From assembly GCA_023662835.1 (NCBI GenBank), contig JAMPII010000007.1:1-54842 (forward strand): DNA of 54,842 nucleotides, written 5' to 3'. Shown one piece after another: positions 34,075 through 44,127 of the stretch. The notes under the pieces were generated by a model. It was not told the DNA's origin and did not search any database. It was given only the letters and a program-made list of their open reading frames with translations. The stretch comes from Muribaculaceae bacterium. GTDB taxonomy: Bacteria > Bacteroidota > Bacteroidia > Bacteroidales > Muribaculaceae. The translations under genes and the position numbers were made by a program. The stretch's first letter is position 1. Each line of letters starts with the position of its first letter.

Positions 34075-34557
34075 ATGAAGATACGGAAAACTGAAATAAT
34101 GGATATTGAACGTGTGCTGGAAGTTTTTGACAGCGCTCGGCAATACATGCGTGCGAGTGGAAATATGGAGCAATGGGTCGGCAATTATCCGTCGGAGGAA
34201 GTGATACGATCGGACATTAATCGAGGATGGAGTCATGTTATTGAACTCAATGGCGAGATTGTTGCTACATTTTGTTTGATGACTACTCCAGAGCCATCGT
34301 ATTCTGATATAGATGGAGAATGGCTTAATGACGAACCATATGTGACGCTGCATAGGGTTGCTTCGGACGGAACTTCAAGAGGAATATTACACACGGCAGT
34401 TGAATATGCGGCTTTGTCATACGCAAATATACGTGTCGACACGCACGCCGACAACCGTCCTATGCTTGATGCGATAGGTCGCGAGGTTTTTGCGCGTTGC
34501 GGCGTTGTAACGCTTGCAGATGGGTCGCTCAGGACGGCTTTTCAGAAAGTTGTTTAG
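34075..34557 (+). CDS. GNAT family N-acetyltransferase
   Basis: 160 aa, single GNAT domain. Strands 1-3 cover MKIRKTEIMDIERVLEVF and VIELNGEIVATFCLM (about 59-70). The acetyl-CoA loop is HRVASDGTSRGI (about 103-114, a weakened R/QxxGxG/A), followed by the helix with HTAVEYA and strand 5 with NIRVDTHADNRPML. It acetylates an unknown amine; members of this small type act on amino acids, peptides or polyamines. It lies 40 bp after the HTH gene and ends at a bidirectional terminator facing the minus-strand gene at 34618. Confidence 0.85.
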   Translation: MKIRKTEIMDIERVLEVFDSARQYMRASGNMEQWVGNYPSEEVIRSDINRGWSHVIELNGEIVATFCLMTTPEPSYSDIDGEWLNDEPYVTLHRVASDGTSRGILHTAVEYAALSYANIRVDTHADNRPMLDAIGREVFARCGVVTLADGSLRTAFQKVV

Positions 34558-34558
34558 C

Positions 34559-34610
34559 GTAAAAAAAGGCGACACGTCATATGTGACACGTCGTCTCGTA
34601 ATTTTTTTTG
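34559..34610. terminator. Bidirectional terminator between convergent genes
   Basis: A run of A residues (34560-34567), an imperfect stem around GGCGACACGTC and GACACGTCGTC, and a run of eight T residues (34602-34609). It can end transcription of the acetyltransferase gene and of the minus-strand gene. The stem also contains GACACGTC as a direct repeat, so the fold is not perfect. Confidence 0.65.
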
Positions 34611-34617
34611 ACGGAAG

Positions 34618-35160
34618 TTATTCGTCGAATGTCATTTCATCGAATCCTTCGGCATCGAATTCGTCGGGGTTGTATTCGTCGGAGCCGTAGAAGTCTTCGT
34701 CTAAATCGACCGATGCGGCTGCAGCGGCTGCAGCTTTTGCTTCGAATTCGTTAAAGTCCATTGCTTGTACAGGGGCTACCCCCATAGCCGCAACGCAGAT
34801 AGGATCTTTCAGATTTTTGCCGGCTACGCTTTTCTTCATTTCGATGAAGAAACATCGGTCGGTCATGTAATCGAAAACGAAAATCAACTTTTGTCCGTCG
34901 TCGATGTAATCGCTGAGAACGGTTTCTTCCATCAGGTAAACGTCCTGATCGGAATCTGTTCCCATGTCTTCAAGGGTTATCTCGCGGCCTTTCTCCCAGT
35001 TGTCGTCGCAAAGGAAGAATGAGCACATCTGGTTTTTGTCGTAGTTAACGCTTTCGCATATAGCATTACGTAAATCCAGAAATGTGGCATCGGCATCAAT
35101 ATTAATTTCTCTGCGGAAATTGTCCACTTCATCAGATACCAGACGGAAGTTGAATATCAT
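34618..35160 (-). CDS. pRiA4b ORF-3-like protein with acidic tail
   Basis: 180 aa from the ATG at 35160 (MIFNFRLVSDEVDNFRRE). An in-frame start at 35220 adds 20 residues with no family similarity. Residues 1-120 match the plasmid pRiA4b ORF-3 / IS1096 TnpR-like fold: FRREINIDADATFLDLRNAI, FFLCDDNW, LEDMG and LIFVFDYMTDRCFFIEM. The last 50 residues are strongly acidic with an Ala-rich linker (EFEAKAAAAAAASVDLDEDF, then DEYNPDEFDAEGFDE). Despite the family name, proteins like this are ordinary single-copy cytoplasmic proteins of Bacteroidales; the function is unknown. Confidence 0.8.
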   Translation of the reverse strand: MIFNFRLVSDEVDNFRREINIDADATFLDLRNAICESVNYDKNQMCSFFLCDDNWEKGREITLEDMGTDSDQDVYLMEETVLSDYIDDGQKLIFVFDYMTDRCFFIEMKKSVAGKNLKDPICVAAMGVAPVQAMDFNEFEAKAAAAAAASVDLDEDFYGSDEYNPDEFDAEGFDEMTFDE

Positions 35161-35303
35161 AGTTTTTGAATTTTTACTTGAATTTTTAAATAAGAGCGCG
35201 GAGAAATGCACAGAAGTCATTTTCGGCGTTGACTTGATTTGTCGCCCCTAATTTAAAAATTTAAATTTATTCTTCGATTGTTTTTGTTTGAATTTTTCTG
35301 AGA

Positions 35304-36053
35304 TTATAACACATCTCGGGTGCTGACTGTTTTACTCTCGGGTAAAGATTCTAATATTATGCGGTGGGATTGCTCTATTACCTCTTTTATGTTGTGACGT
35401 CCGTCGACGGCATTAATTGGTTTGTATATATGCATATGTATGTGTCCGGGTACTGGCAGTTTTTTGAATCGTGGCATCACTTTGAACGAACCGTCGATTG
35501 ATATTGGCACGACGGGTAGCCCGAACTCTTCGGCCAGGAGGAATGCTCCGCGTTTAAAGCGATGCATAAGTCCGTCGGGGGTGCGTGATCCTTCGGGAAA
35601 TACCACAATCGACATTCCTCCGCGCAACTGACGCTCGGCCACCTCCATAGTGTGACGGGTGGCCGAAGGCGACGAGTTGTCGACCATAATATGACCGGAT
35701 ATTTTGCATGAATATCCAACCAGAGGAATTTTTCCAAGCGAGGCTTTCATCATCCAACGGAAGGGATGATTAAGGTAACCATACACCGAAAATATGTCGT
35801 ATGCGCCCTGATGGTTGCATACGAAGACATAGCTTGTTTTCTTGTCGATATTTTCGCGTCCTTCCACGGTTACTTTTACCAGCATAAATGTACAGAAAAG
35901 TCGTGCCCAATAAGTTGGTACGGTATTCCCGGCCCAACGACTCAGTCCGCAGCACGACAGAATAATTACAGCGGAAGCTGTAAGAATTGTAGCCACGAGG
36001 AGGATGGGTCCTGCAATCAGAAGCTGGTAAAGTCGGTAGAAGAACATTTTCAT
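35304..36053 (-). CDS. plsC: 1-acyl-sn-glycerol-3-phosphate acyltransferase
   Basis: 249 aa. N-terminal membrane helix (about 10-35), then the acyltransferase motifs NHQGAYD (HX4D, His81 and Asp86) and FPEGSRT (Glu154 and Gly155), with the phosphate-binding VPISIDGSF later. It makes phosphatidic acid from lysophosphatidic acid at the inner membrane. It is the last gene of the pyrB operon, 9 bp after glyA. Confidence 0.92.
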   Translation of the reverse strand: MKMFFYRLYQLLIAGPILLVATILTASAVIILSCCGLSRWAGNTVPTYWARLFCTFMLVKVTVEGRENIDKKTSYVFVCNHQGAYDIFSVYGYLNHPFRWMMKASLGKIPLVGYSCKISGHIMVDNSSPSATRHTMEVAERQLRGGMSIVVFPEGSRTPDGLMHRFKRGAFLLAEEFGLPVVPISIDGSFKVMPRFKKLPVPGHIHMHIYKPINAVDGRHNIKEVIEQSHRIILESLPESKTVSTRDVL

Positions 36054-36062
36054 ATTATATGT

Positions 36063-37343
36063 TTAGTAAGCGAACATTGGGTATTGAGCCATAATGCTGT
36101 TTACTTTTTCGCGAACACCGGCTATTACAGCGGGGTTGTCGTGATTTGTAAGCACTGTGTCGATCATCTCAACAATTTCTCCCATAAGTGGTTCTTTAGC
36201 GCCACGTGTGGTTATGGCCGGTGTTCCAAGCCTGATACCTGAGGTTTGGAATGGGCTGCGCGAGTCGAATGGCACCATGTTTTTGTTGGCGGTAATGTCG
36301 GCTTCGACGAGAACCTTCTCGGCAACTTTACCGGTGAGGTCGGGGAATTTTGTGCGCAGGTCGAGCAGGATGCAGTGGTTTGATGTGCCGCCCGAAACAA
36401 TTTTATAGCCTTTGTCGAGAAGTGCCTGGGCCATAGCGGCGGCATTTTTCTGAACTTGTTTTTGATATTCTTTGTACTGTGGTTGGAGGGCTTCTCCAAA
36501 AGCGACAGCCTTTGCTGCTATTACATGTTCGAGGGGTCCGCCTTGTACGCCTGGGAAAACGGCTGAGTCGAGCAGTTGCGACATTTTACGTATTTCGCCT
36601 TTGGGATTTGTTTTGCCCCATGGGTTGTCGAAATCTTTGCCCATCAAGATTATACCGCCACGAGGGCCACGGAGAGTTTTGTGGGTTGTTGAAGTGACGA
36701 TATGGGCATATTTTAATGGGTTGTCGAGGAGCCCGGCAGCGATGAGTCCGGCCGGATGAGCCATGTCGACCATGAAAATAGCACCGATTTCATCGGCTAG
36801 ACGACGCATGCGAGCATAGTCCCATTCGCGTGAGTAGGCGCTTGCACCACCGATAATCAGTTTGGGGCGTTCGGCGCGTGCGACTTGCTCCATCTGGTCG
36901 TAATCGACCAGTCCGGTTTCGGCGCTTACGTTGTATTCAAGAGCGTGGAAAACGAGTCCACTGAAATTTACAGGGCTACCATGCGATAGGTGTCCACCGT
37001 GTGAAAGGTTCAAACCAAGGAATTTATCGCCGGGTTTGAGGCAAGCCATAAATACAGCCATGTTTGCTTGTGCACCTGAGTGAGGCTGTACGTTTGCATA
37101 TTCGGCACCAAACAATTGTTTTACACGGTCGATAGCCAGCTGCTCGGCCATGTCGACAATTTGGCAACCTCCATAATAGCGGTGGCCGGGATAGCCTTCG
37201 GCATATTTGTTTGTTAAACAAGAGCCCATTGCCTGCATTACCTGCGGGCTAACGAAGTTTTCTGAAGCGATAAGTTCAATGCCATGGAGCTGGCGCTGAT
37301 GTTCTCGTTCGATAATGTCGAAAATTTGAGTGTCTCTTTCCAT
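36063..37343 (-). CDS. glyA: Serine hydroxymethyltransferase
   Basis: 426 aa, normal length. The PLP lysine is Lys222 in [15 protein letters not shown]. Other landmarks are ELIASENF (23-30), [13 protein letters not shown] (47-59), [10 protein letters not shown] and VDMAHPAGL. It interconverts serine and glycine with tetrahydrofolate; together with the glycine cleavage genes in this window it sets the flow of one-carbon units. It lies 26 bp after the flavin reductase gene and 9 bp before plsC. Confidence 0.97.
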   Translation of the reverse strand: MERDTQIFDIIEREHQRQLHGIELIASENFVSPQVMQAMGSCLTNKYAEGYPGHRYYGGCQIVDMAEQLAIDRVKQLFGAEYANVQPHSGAQANMAVFMACLKPGDKFLGLNLSHGGHLSHGSPVNFSGLVFHALEYNVSAETGLVDYDQMEQVARAERPKLIIGGASAYSREWDYARMRRLADEIGAIFMVDMAHPAGLIAAGLLDNPLKYAHIVTSTTHKTLRGPRGGIILMGKDFDNPWGKTNPKGEIRKMSQLLDSAVFPGVQGGPLEHVIAAKAVAFGEALQPQYKEYQKQVQKNAAAMAQALLDKGYKIVSGGTSNHCILLDLRTKFPDLTGKVAEKVLVEADITANKNMVPFDSRSPFQTSGIRLGTPAITTRGAKEPLMGEIVEMIDTVLTNHDNPAVIAGVREKVNSIMAQYPMFAY

Positions 37344-37369
37344 TTTCTGTATTGGTTATTTCTGATTTA

Positions 37370-37939
37370 TTATTCTGATTTCTTTTTTACCGACCAACCG
37401 AATCGTCCGATTTGTTCGCCTAAAGAATAGTATGCACCATGGGAATAGGCAATCAATCCGGCTTGCTTCATATTGAATGCTCCGGTTTCGGCATTGATTA
37501 GCGTATCGTCGGCTAATACGTTTACCACTTCGGCTAGGAACATGTCGTGGGTGCCTAGATGAATTATCTGCTTTACGCGGCATTCAATGTTGACCGGCGA
37601 TTCTTTGATGTAGGGGGAGCTGACTTTTTCTCCTTTTACGGGCGTCAGTCCGGTTTTTTCCCATTTGTTGTAATCTCTACCTGAGCGGACACCTGCCCAA
37701 TCGGTAGCGCGAGCCATTTTTTCGGTAGTAAGGTTAATTGTGAACTCCATTGAATTTTTAATTAATTCATAGGAATGTCGTCCCGGACGTACCGATATGT
37801 AACACATTGCCGGATCTGTACAAACCGTTCCTGTCCAAGCTACCGTCAGCATATTGTAGTTCTCTTCGGAGTTGCCACAGCTCACTAGTACGGCAGGCAG
37901 GGGATAGATTAATGTACCGGGTTTCCAGCTCTGTTTCAT
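37370..37939 (-). CDS. Flavin reductase domain protein
   Basis: 189 aa. A FMN-binding split-barrel of the flavin reductase-like family: opening PGTLIYPLPAVLVSCG (7-22 region), NMLTVAWTGTVCTDPAMCYISVRPGRHSYELI (the flavin-binding region) and FTINLTTEKMARATDW. Family members either reduce free flavins or are flavoproteins of unknown role. It lies in the pyrB-pyrI-glyA-plsC operon with 26-bp gaps on both sides and no clear pathway link. Confidence 0.88.
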   Translation of the reverse strand: MKQSWKPGTLIYPLPAVLVSCGNSEENYNMLTVAWTGTVCTDPAMCYISVRPGRHSYELIKNSMEFTINLTTEKMARATDWAGVRSGRDYNKWEKTGLTPVKGEKVSSPYIKESPVNIECRVKQIIHLGTHDMFLAEVVNVLADDTLINAETGAFNMKQAGLIAYSHGAYYSLGEQIGRFGWSVKKKSE

Positions 37940-37965
37940 AATTATATGGTCTTTTTATTTGCCAC

Positions 37966-38427
37966 TTATTTTATGTGGGCATTTTTTGCAGTTACTGAGT
38001 GTCCGCAATAGTGACAACGCAGGATATGCCTTTCGCTATCGACAAGATGAAAACGCGTTGGCATAGGTTCGTTGTTTGTGATGCATTTCGGGTTGTCGCA
38101 TTTAACGATTCCTACAATCGTTTCCGGAATGCTTACGTTGTATTTCTCAACAACTTCGAAATTGCGAATGATATTTATCTTTGCGGTAGGGGCGATAAGC
38201 GCTATGCGGTTAATCACATCCTGGGGGAAGAATGTGTTGGCAACTTTTATTATTCCTTTTGTGCCTAGCTTTTTGGAGTCAAGATTGTTGCCGATAGTTA
38301 CGTGTTTATCTATTTTTTCGATGCCGAGGATCGAAACCGCCTGGAACAGTGCAGACGAAGGTATGCGGTCGATAACAGTGCCATTTTCCAATGCCGCAAC
38401 TGCCAATTCTTTTTTGTTTGCTTTCAT
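37966..38427 (-). CDS. pyrI: Aspartate carbamoyltransferase regulatory chain
   Basis: 153 aa. The nucleotide-binding N-terminal domain (VAALENGTVIDRIPSS to about residue 100) and the zinc domain with Cys110, Cys115, Cys138 and Cys141 (CDNPKC and CHYC) are complete. It binds ATP or CTP/UTP and tunes PyrB in the 12-subunit complex. The gap to pyrB is 5 bp. Confidence 0.96.
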   Translation of the reverse strand: MKANKKELAVAALENGTVIDRIPSSALFQAVSILGIEKIDKHVTIGNNLDSKKLGTKGIIKVANTFFPQDVINRIALIAPTAKINIIRNFEVVEKYNVSIPETIVGIVKCDNPKCITNNEPMPTRFHLVDSERHILRCHYCGHSVTAKNAHIK

Positions 38428-38432
38428 ACTGG

Positions 38433-39356
38433 TTATAGTTCTGGGACTTTTATGCCGAGGGCACGGCAGATTATTGCCTGACGTGCATACAGACCGTTCT
38501 GAGCCTGTTGGAAATAGTAAGCTTTGGGCGAATTGTCGACATCTTGGGCGATTTCATTCACTCTTGGAAGCGGGTGCAGGACGCGTAGGTTTGGTTTCGA
38601 ATTTTCCAGCATAGCGGCGTTTAGTGTGTAAAGGTTTTTCACCTTTTCGTATTCCATAATGTCGGTGAACCGTTCGCGCTGCACTCGTGTCATGTACAGG
38701 ATGTCGCTTGAGTTTATCACCTCAGGCGAGAAATCGGTGTATTCGTTGTAGGCGATACCGTTTTCTTGACAGAATTGCCTATACTCGGCTGGCATTTGCA
38801 ATTCGCGACATGCTACGAAATTGAATGTCGGATTGAAATAGCGCATAGCCATAAGCAGTGAATGCACTGTACGACCATATTTTAAGTCGCCTACCATAGT
38901 TATGGTCAGGTCGGTCAGCTTTCCTTGGGTTTTGTATATCGAGTACAGGTCGAGCATAGTTTGTGACGGATGCTGATTGGCACCGTCGCCGGCGTTTATT
39001 ACCGGAATGTCGGTCACTTCGGTGGCGTAACGAGCTGCGCCTTCCAGATAGTGACGCATAATTATTAGGTCGACATAATTTGACACCATTTTAATGGTGT
39101 CTTTCAGTGTTTCACCTTTTGATGAGCTTGTAGTGCTGGCGTCTGAAAACCCCACTACCCTACCTCCAAGGCGATTCACAGCTGTTTCGAAACTCAGACG
39201 AGTGCGGGTTGAAGGCTCAAAGAAAAGAGTAGCCACCATTTTTCCGTCAAGAATTTTCTGATTGGGGTTAGCCTCGAAATAGCTGGCTTGCCTAAGCAAT
39301 TTCAGGATTTCGTCTTTGCTGATGTCGGAAATCGACACAAGGCTGTTGGAATTCAT
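38433..39356 (-). CDS. pyrB: Aspartate carbamoyltransferase catalytic chain
   Basis: 307 aa from the ATG at 39356 ([17 protein letters not shown]); the frame is open to 39422 but the promoter lies inside that extension. The carbamoyl-phosphate loop is FFEPSTRTR (Ser49-Arg53 STRTR), and [27 protein letters not shown] and [11 protein letters not shown] are in place. It forms N-carbamoyl-L-aspartate from carbamoyl phosphate and aspartate, the first committed step of pyrimidine synthesis. First gene of a five-gene operon. Confidence 0.97.
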   Translation of the reverse strand: MNSNSLVSISDISKDEILKLLRQASYFEANPNQKILDGKMVATLFFEPSTRTRLSFETAVNRLGGRVVGFSDASTTSSSKGETLKDTIKMVSNYVDLIIMRHYLEGAARYATEVTDIPVINAGDGANQHPSQTMLDLYSIYKTQGKLTDLTITMVGDLKYGRTVHSLLMAMRYFNPTFNFVACRELQMPAEYRQFCQENGIAYNEYTDFSPEVINSSDILYMTRVQRERFTDIMEYEKVKNLYTLNAAMLENSKPNLRVLHPLPRVNEIAQDVDNSPKAYYFQQAQNGLYARQAIICRALGIKVPEL

Positions 39357-39387
39357 TTCGGTATCGTTTTTACGGATTTTACTATCG

Positions 39388-39419
39388 CAAAAATAATATA
39401 TCTGAAAAGTTTTTCCAAA
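39388..39419 (-). promoter_or_regulatory. Promoter of the pyrB operon
   Basis: On the minus strand TTTG (39416-39419) and TATTTTTG (39388-39395) are 20 bp apart, a full match to the Bacteroidota consensus. Transcription would start near 39382, about 25 nt before the pyrB ATG at 39356. Confidence 0.75.
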
Positions 39420-39566
39420 CACCGAGAATGTTTTTTACAGACGGTTTTGTAAAATAAAATATCAATGTCGGCTAATGCTGTTTGGTAATCTGTAATGGCA
39501 TGAAAACAGAGCTGAATTTTGATGTTTGGAGTTTATTGCTTAACTTCGTTGGATAAGTTTGAATCG

Positions 39567-41024
39567 ATGATTAGCAAGATAAAAAATATAATTGCAACGG
39601 GATTAATAGTTGTTTCGCTCCCTGTGTGGGCACAGCATGCGGTTATATTGCACACAAACGACACTCATTCGCAAATCGATCCGGCCGACGATGGCATGGG
39701 TGGCGTTTTGCGCAGGAAGGCTTTTATTGACAGTGTCCGTTTGGCGGAACCTAATGTTATATTGGTCGATGCCGGCGACGTTGTGCAAGGTTCGCTTTAT
39801 TATTCAATTTATAAAGGTGAGGTAGAACGTAAGGTGATGAATGCCCTGGGATACGATATAATGATTCTCGGCAATCATGAATTTGACTCCGGTATGGAGA
39901 AGTTGGCTCAGGAGTGGAAGTTGCTGAATGCTGAATTGATTTCGTCGAACTACGATTTCAGCCAAACTCCTCTTGCGGGTATGTTTAAACATTACACCAC
40001 AAGAACAGTTGACAACAAGAAAATTGGTTTCTTCGCTATAAATCTGAACCCAGAAGGAATGATTTCCGAGAGCGTAAGTCAGGGACTGAAATGCACCGAC
40101 GGTTTGAAGGCAGCAAACGCAATGGCGTGGTATTTGAAAAATATAGAGAATGCCGATTTGGTTGTTGCTTTGACTCATGTTGGTTACAGCGATCCTGTAC
40201 CCCCTACTCCAAGCGATGTTGAAATTGCACAACAAACTGAGAATATTGATATTATTATCGGTGGGCACAGCCATACGAGAGTTGGTCCAGGCTCTAACGA
40301 TGGTAACCTATGGAAGATGACAAATCTGGCAGGCGACACAGTGCTGATTGCGCAGACAGGTTCGTTAGGTAAACATATCGGTAAGATTGATGTTGACTTT
40401 GCTAATAAAACAATTAATCAGAAATTGCTTCCGATCGATGTGCGCTATGATAACCGTGTTGATCCGATTCTAAAGCATGAGTTGGAAACATATAAGCAGG
40501 GTATTGATTCTATTGTTAATGTTGTTTTAACTACCCTTGATACGGATATGCCGCAAGGCGCGCCGATTATGCGCAACTGGTTGGCGGATATAGTGTATTC
40601 TGTTGGAAATAGTCTGTTCGAAACCAGAGCTGATTTTGCTGTGATTAACAAGGGCGGTTTGCGCCATAGTCTTCAGAAGGGCTCGTTGACAAAAGGCATG
40701 ATTATGACTTTGATGCCGTTTGATAATAAGCTGGTTTTGCTTGAAATTACGGGCCGGGAACTTAAACGCGCATTGCCGCTGATGGAGCAACGAAGCGTTA
40801 ATTGTGTAAGCAAAGGATTCGATTTTAAAAAAATCGACGACAGTAAATTATATAAGGTTATAACAATAGATTATCTGGCCGACGGTGGTGACTATATGGA
40901 GCCGTTTAAAAAGGCGAAGCGACTGAAATCTAGTGCGCTGAGGCTTGATGACGCCGTTGCCGGATATCTTAAGAACAATAAGGGCAAACCTGACGGGGGA
41001 TTTGATACGACTATCAGATTATAA
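39567..41024 (+). CDS. Secreted 5'-nucleotidase/UshA-like metallophosphoesterase
   Basis: 485 aa from the ATG at 39567 (MISKIKNIIATGLIVVSLP), which gives a clean signal peptide ending WAQ; the frame extends upstream to 39519 with non-signal residues. N-terminal dinuclear metallophosphatase: NDTHSQ (Asp32 and His34), VDAGDVVQG (Asp71), LGNHEFD (Asn103/His104), and GGHSHTR. The C-terminal 5'-nucleotidase domain (about 310-470) carries NKGGLRHSLQKG and DGGDYM. Both domains are on one chain; many Bacteroides relatives split them between two genes. It should hydrolyse nucleotides in the periplasm to yield nucleosides and phosphate. Confidence 0.92.
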   Translation: MISKIKNIIATGLIVVSLPVWAQHAVILHTNDTHSQIDPADDGMGGVLRRKAFIDSVRLAEPNVILVDAGDVVQGSLYYSIYKGEVERKVMNALGYDIMILGNHEFDSGMEKLAQEWKLLNAELISSNYDFSQTPLAGMFKHYTTRTVDNKKIGFFAINLNPEGMISESVSQGLKCTDGLKAANAMAWYLKNIENADLVVALTHVGYSDPVPPTPSDVEIAQQTENIDIIIGGHSHTRVGPGSNDGNLWKMTNLAGDTVLIAQTGSLGKHIGKIDVDFANKTINQKLLPIDVRYDNRVDPILKHELETYKQGIDSIVNVVLTTLDTDMPQGAPIMRNWLADIVYSVGNSLFETRADFAVINKGGLRHSLQKGSLTKGMIMTLMPFDNKLVLLEITGRELKRALPLMEQRSVNCVSKGFDFKKIDDSKLYKVITIDYLADGGDYMEPFKKAKRLKSSALRLDDAVAGYLKNNKGKPDGGFDTTIRL

Positions 41025-41075
41025 CCGGTTGTACCGCTTAGCATTTTAAACAACTTAAAAACTATTTTGCGCTAT

Positions 41076-44039
41076 ATGAAACTTAATCTTACTAAATTAA
41101 TCTGCGCACTTTCTTTGTCTGCATTTTTGACAGTCGATGCCGCTGTGCCGACATTGTTAAAGCAGACCGATAACGCGGAACGTGACCGTTGGGTTGACTC
41201 CGTTTTCAATACGATGTCGCCGCAGGAAAGGGTTAAACAATTGTTCATGCCTGTCGTTGACCCGACAAATATCGCGGTGGCAAAAAAAACTTTGTATAAC
41301 CATATTGTTAATAATTCGGTTGGCGGTATACTTTTTAGTGGTGGTAAAGCTCGTCAGTATACTGAACTGATCGACTATTGTCAATCGATAGCCAAGATTC
41401 CATTGATGTTTACACTGGACGGTGAATGGGGTCCGGCAATGCGGCTGAAAGATGTTGAGGGTTTTCCATATAATATGAGCCTGGGCGCAATTCAAGATCC
41501 GGAATTACTTTATGCGTATGGAAAAGAAACAGCCCGCCAATGCCGTTTGCTGGGCTTGCAGGTTGACTTTGCTCCTGTGCTTGACGTGAATTCCGACCCG
41601 GCAAATCCTGTTATCGGCAAGCGTTCGTTTGGCGAAGATCCCAATCGAGTATCGGAGCTTGGATGTGCGTATTCGCGAGGAATGGAAAGCGGTGGAGTAA
41701 TGGCAGTTGCCAAACATTTTCCTGGACACGGTGATACGAATGTTGATTCTCACAAAGCATTGCCCACAGTTCACCACGACCGTGCTACGCTCGATTCGGT
41801 TGATTTGCTGCCGTTTCAAAATTTCTTTAATCAGGGTTATTCAGGTGTGATGGTAGGCCATCTTAATGTGCCAGCTTTAGATGGAACAGGAACACCTTCG
41901 TCGTTGTCGAAGCCTATTTCAACCGGATTGCTAAAAGAAGAAATGGGATTTCAGGGGCTGACATTTACCGACGCTCTAACTATGGGAGGCGCGTCGCAGA
42001 AGAATTCTGACAACTGTTTGCGTGCGTTTAAAGCCGGCGCCGATATATTGCTCAAACCGGCTAATACGGCGACATCGATTCAAGCAATATTGGCTGCTGT
42101 TAAATCTGGAGAAATAACTCAGGAGCAGGTTGACAAAGCTTGTCGCAAAATGTTGGCGTATAAGTATGCGCTCGGATTAAAACAACGCCCGAACAAAGTT
42201 GACAGACCGGATTTGCTGGCACAACTGAATTCGCCCGAGGCTGAGGCTGTACGTCGCTCACTGGTAGAGGCTATGGCAACTTGTTTGAAAAATGACAATT
42301 CACTTCTGCCATTGACGGTTGAAGCAGGCATGTCGGTAGCTGTAGTTAATATTGGCGCGCCGATGAACAACGAGTTTACGAAGTATTGTAGCAAATATGC
42401 CGACATAGCTACATATTCTGCGCAACAGTCGTTAACAGCGCAGCAACTTGCTGATATTAAGGATGCAAATGTTGTCGTTGCGGCCGTTTATAACGATAAG
42501 GCAGAGTCGCGACAGATATTGCAGCAGTTGTCGAAATGCAAAAATTTGGTAACCGTGTTTTTTATAAACCCCTATAAATTGTCTGACTTTGCTCCGATAA
42601 CATCCAATGCAATCATATTAATGAGTGAGGATACGAGATTGACACGTGAATATGCTGCTCAGGCAATATTCGGCGGTATTGAAGTGAAAGGAAAAATGCC
42701 GGTTAATGTTAAAGGCGTGGCTCCAATTGGAACCGGAGTTTTCCTGCCAAAAACAAGGTTAGGATATACCGACCCTGTTTCAGCCGGATTTAAGTTGCCA
42801 TTGAACGATTCGATAGATAAAATAATAAAAAAATCACTGACAGCCGGAGCGTTTCCCGGCTGTCAGATTTTAATCGCGAAGGGTGGAGATATAGTTTTTA
42901 ACAAAAGCTACGGTTACACAGATTATAGGAAGACAGTTCCGGTAACGGATTCCACGATCTACGACCTTGCTTCGGTAAGTAAAATCACAGGTACATTGCC
43001 AGGGATTATGACTGCATACGATCGGGGTCTTTTCCAACTTGATAAACCTGTAGCCGAATATGTACCTGAGATGAATATCGAAGGAAAGGATACGATAACT
43101 GTCCGTCAACTTTTATACCATCAAAGCCGTATGCCGGCTTCGATAAGCATGTACGACATCATGATGGACACAGCAACATACAGCGGGCCGCTACTGAGCA
43201 GACGGCGCAGGGCACCAAATACGATTCTTGTGCATAAGGGTTTGTATGGTAACAGCACGGCAAAACTCCGTAAGGATATTGTATCAACAACGCGTACAAA
43301 AGCTATGCCTAATATGGTAGGCCATAATATATATGTAGGTGATGAAACAATGGATACGATTATGGCACATGTTTATAAGGCACCATTGCGAAAAAGACAT
43401 GGCTATCTATATTCCGACCTGAATTTCGCGCTGCTCATGGATATGGAGCAGAATCTTACGGGCGTTTCGCATGACAAATGGGTTGAACAAACGGTTTTTG
43501 GACCGCTCGGATGTAAAAGTACAGGTTATAGGCCATTGGAACGCCATAACAAAAGTCTGATAGCACCCACCGAGAACGACCGCTACCTGCGCAAAGGGCT
43601 TGACCATGGGATAGTACACGACGAATTCGCGGCCTTTTCAGGCGGTGTTCAAGGAAATGCCGGGTTGTTTTCAACGGCGGACGATTTGGCGAAGTTATGC
43701 CAGATGTGGCTCAACGGCGGAGAATATGGCGGCAAACAAATTATGAGCAAAAACACGGCGCTCATCTTTACAACATCGAAAAGTTCGATATCGCGCCGCG
43801 GATTGGGCTTCGATAAACCCGACGTGGAAAATACAAAGAACAGCCCGACAGCCAAAAGTGCTCCTGCATCAGTGTACGGACATCTTGGCTACACTGGAAC
43901 AGCAATATGGATCGACCCTGAAAACGATCTGTTCATGATTTTTTTGTGTAACAGAGTTCACCCGACACGCGACAATCGGGCTTTTTCAACTGTAAATCCA
44001 CGTCCGGCCTTGATGCAAGCAGTTTACGATTGTCTATAA
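41076..44039 (+). CDS. GH3 glycosidase fused to a beta-lactamase-like serine hydrolase
   Basis: 987 aa from the ATG at 41076 (signal peptide MKLNLTKLICALSLSAFL); a TTG 9 bp upstream is less likely. Residues about 30-370 are a GH3 barrel of the NagZ type: KHFPGHGDTNVDSH holds the Asp/His pair (Asp224, His226) and FTDALTMGG the nucleophile Asp299. A linker domain follows (about 390-560). Residues 575-987 are a class C beta-lactamase/PBP-like fold with Ser633-x-x-Lys636 (SVSK) and YSDLNFAL as the second motif. Likely a periplasmic or surface enzyme of peptidoglycan or glycan recycling that pairs N-acetylglucosaminidase with an esterase/peptidase activity. The fusion is known in Bacteroidota; the substrates here are inferred. 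Confidence 0.9.
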   Translation: MKLNLTKLICALSLSAFLTVDAAVPTLLKQTDNAERDRWVDSVFNTMSPQERVKQLFMPVVDPTNIAVAKKTLYNHIVNNSVGGILFSGGKARQYTELIDYCQSIAKIPLMFTLDGEWGPAMRLKDVEGFPYNMSLGAIQDPELLYAYGKETARQCRLLGLQVDFAPVLDVNSDPANPVIGKRSFGEDPNRVSELGCAYSRGMESGGVMAVAKHFPGHGDTNVDSHKALPTVHHDRATLDSVDLLPFQNFFNQGYSGVMVGHLNVPALDGTGTPSSLSKPISTGLLKEEMGFQGLTFTDALTMGGASQKNSDNCLRAFKAGADILLKPANTATSIQAILAAVKSGEITQEQVDKACRKMLAYKYALGLKQRPNKVDRPDLLAQLNSPEAEAVRRSLVEAMATCLKNDNSLLPLTVEAGMSVAVVNIGAPMNNEFTKYCSKYADIATYSAQQSLTAQQLADIKDANVVVAAVYNDKAESRQILQQLSKCKNLVTVFFINPYKLSDFAPITSNAIILMSEDTRLTREYAAQAIFGGIEVKGKMPVNVKGVAPIGTGVFLPKTRLGYTDPVSAGFKLPLNDSIDKIIKKSLTAGAFPGCQILIAKGGDIVFNKSYGYTDYRKTVPVTDSTIYDLASVSKITGTLPGIMTAYDRGLFQLDKPVAEYVPEMNIEGKDTITVRQLLYHQSRMPASISMYDIMMDTATYSGPLLSRRRRAPNTILVHKGLYGNSTAKLRKDIVSTTRTKAMPNMVGHNIYVGDETMDTIMAHVYKAPLRKRHGYLYSDLNFALLMDMEQNLTGVSHDKWVEQTVFGPLGCKSTGYRPLERHNKSLIAPTENDRYLRKGLDHGIVHDEFAAFSGGVQGNAGLFSTADDLAKLCQMWLNGGEYGGKQIMSKNTALIFTTSKSSISRRGLGFDKPDVENTKNSPTAKSAPASVYGHLGYTGTAIWIDPENDLFMIFLCNRVHPTRDNRAFSTVNPRPALMQAVYDCL

Positions 44040-44127
44040 TAAGGTTCAAATAGAGCCATTTTGTTATAATTTTCGAGGTTTGTTTAAAATATTGTTGCAA
44101 AATTAGCTTGTTTTTGAGTAATTTGCG

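Noticed and set aside
39357-39422. Longer pyrB start
   Set aside because: The extension covers the -7 and -33 boxes of the promoter and adds no family residues.
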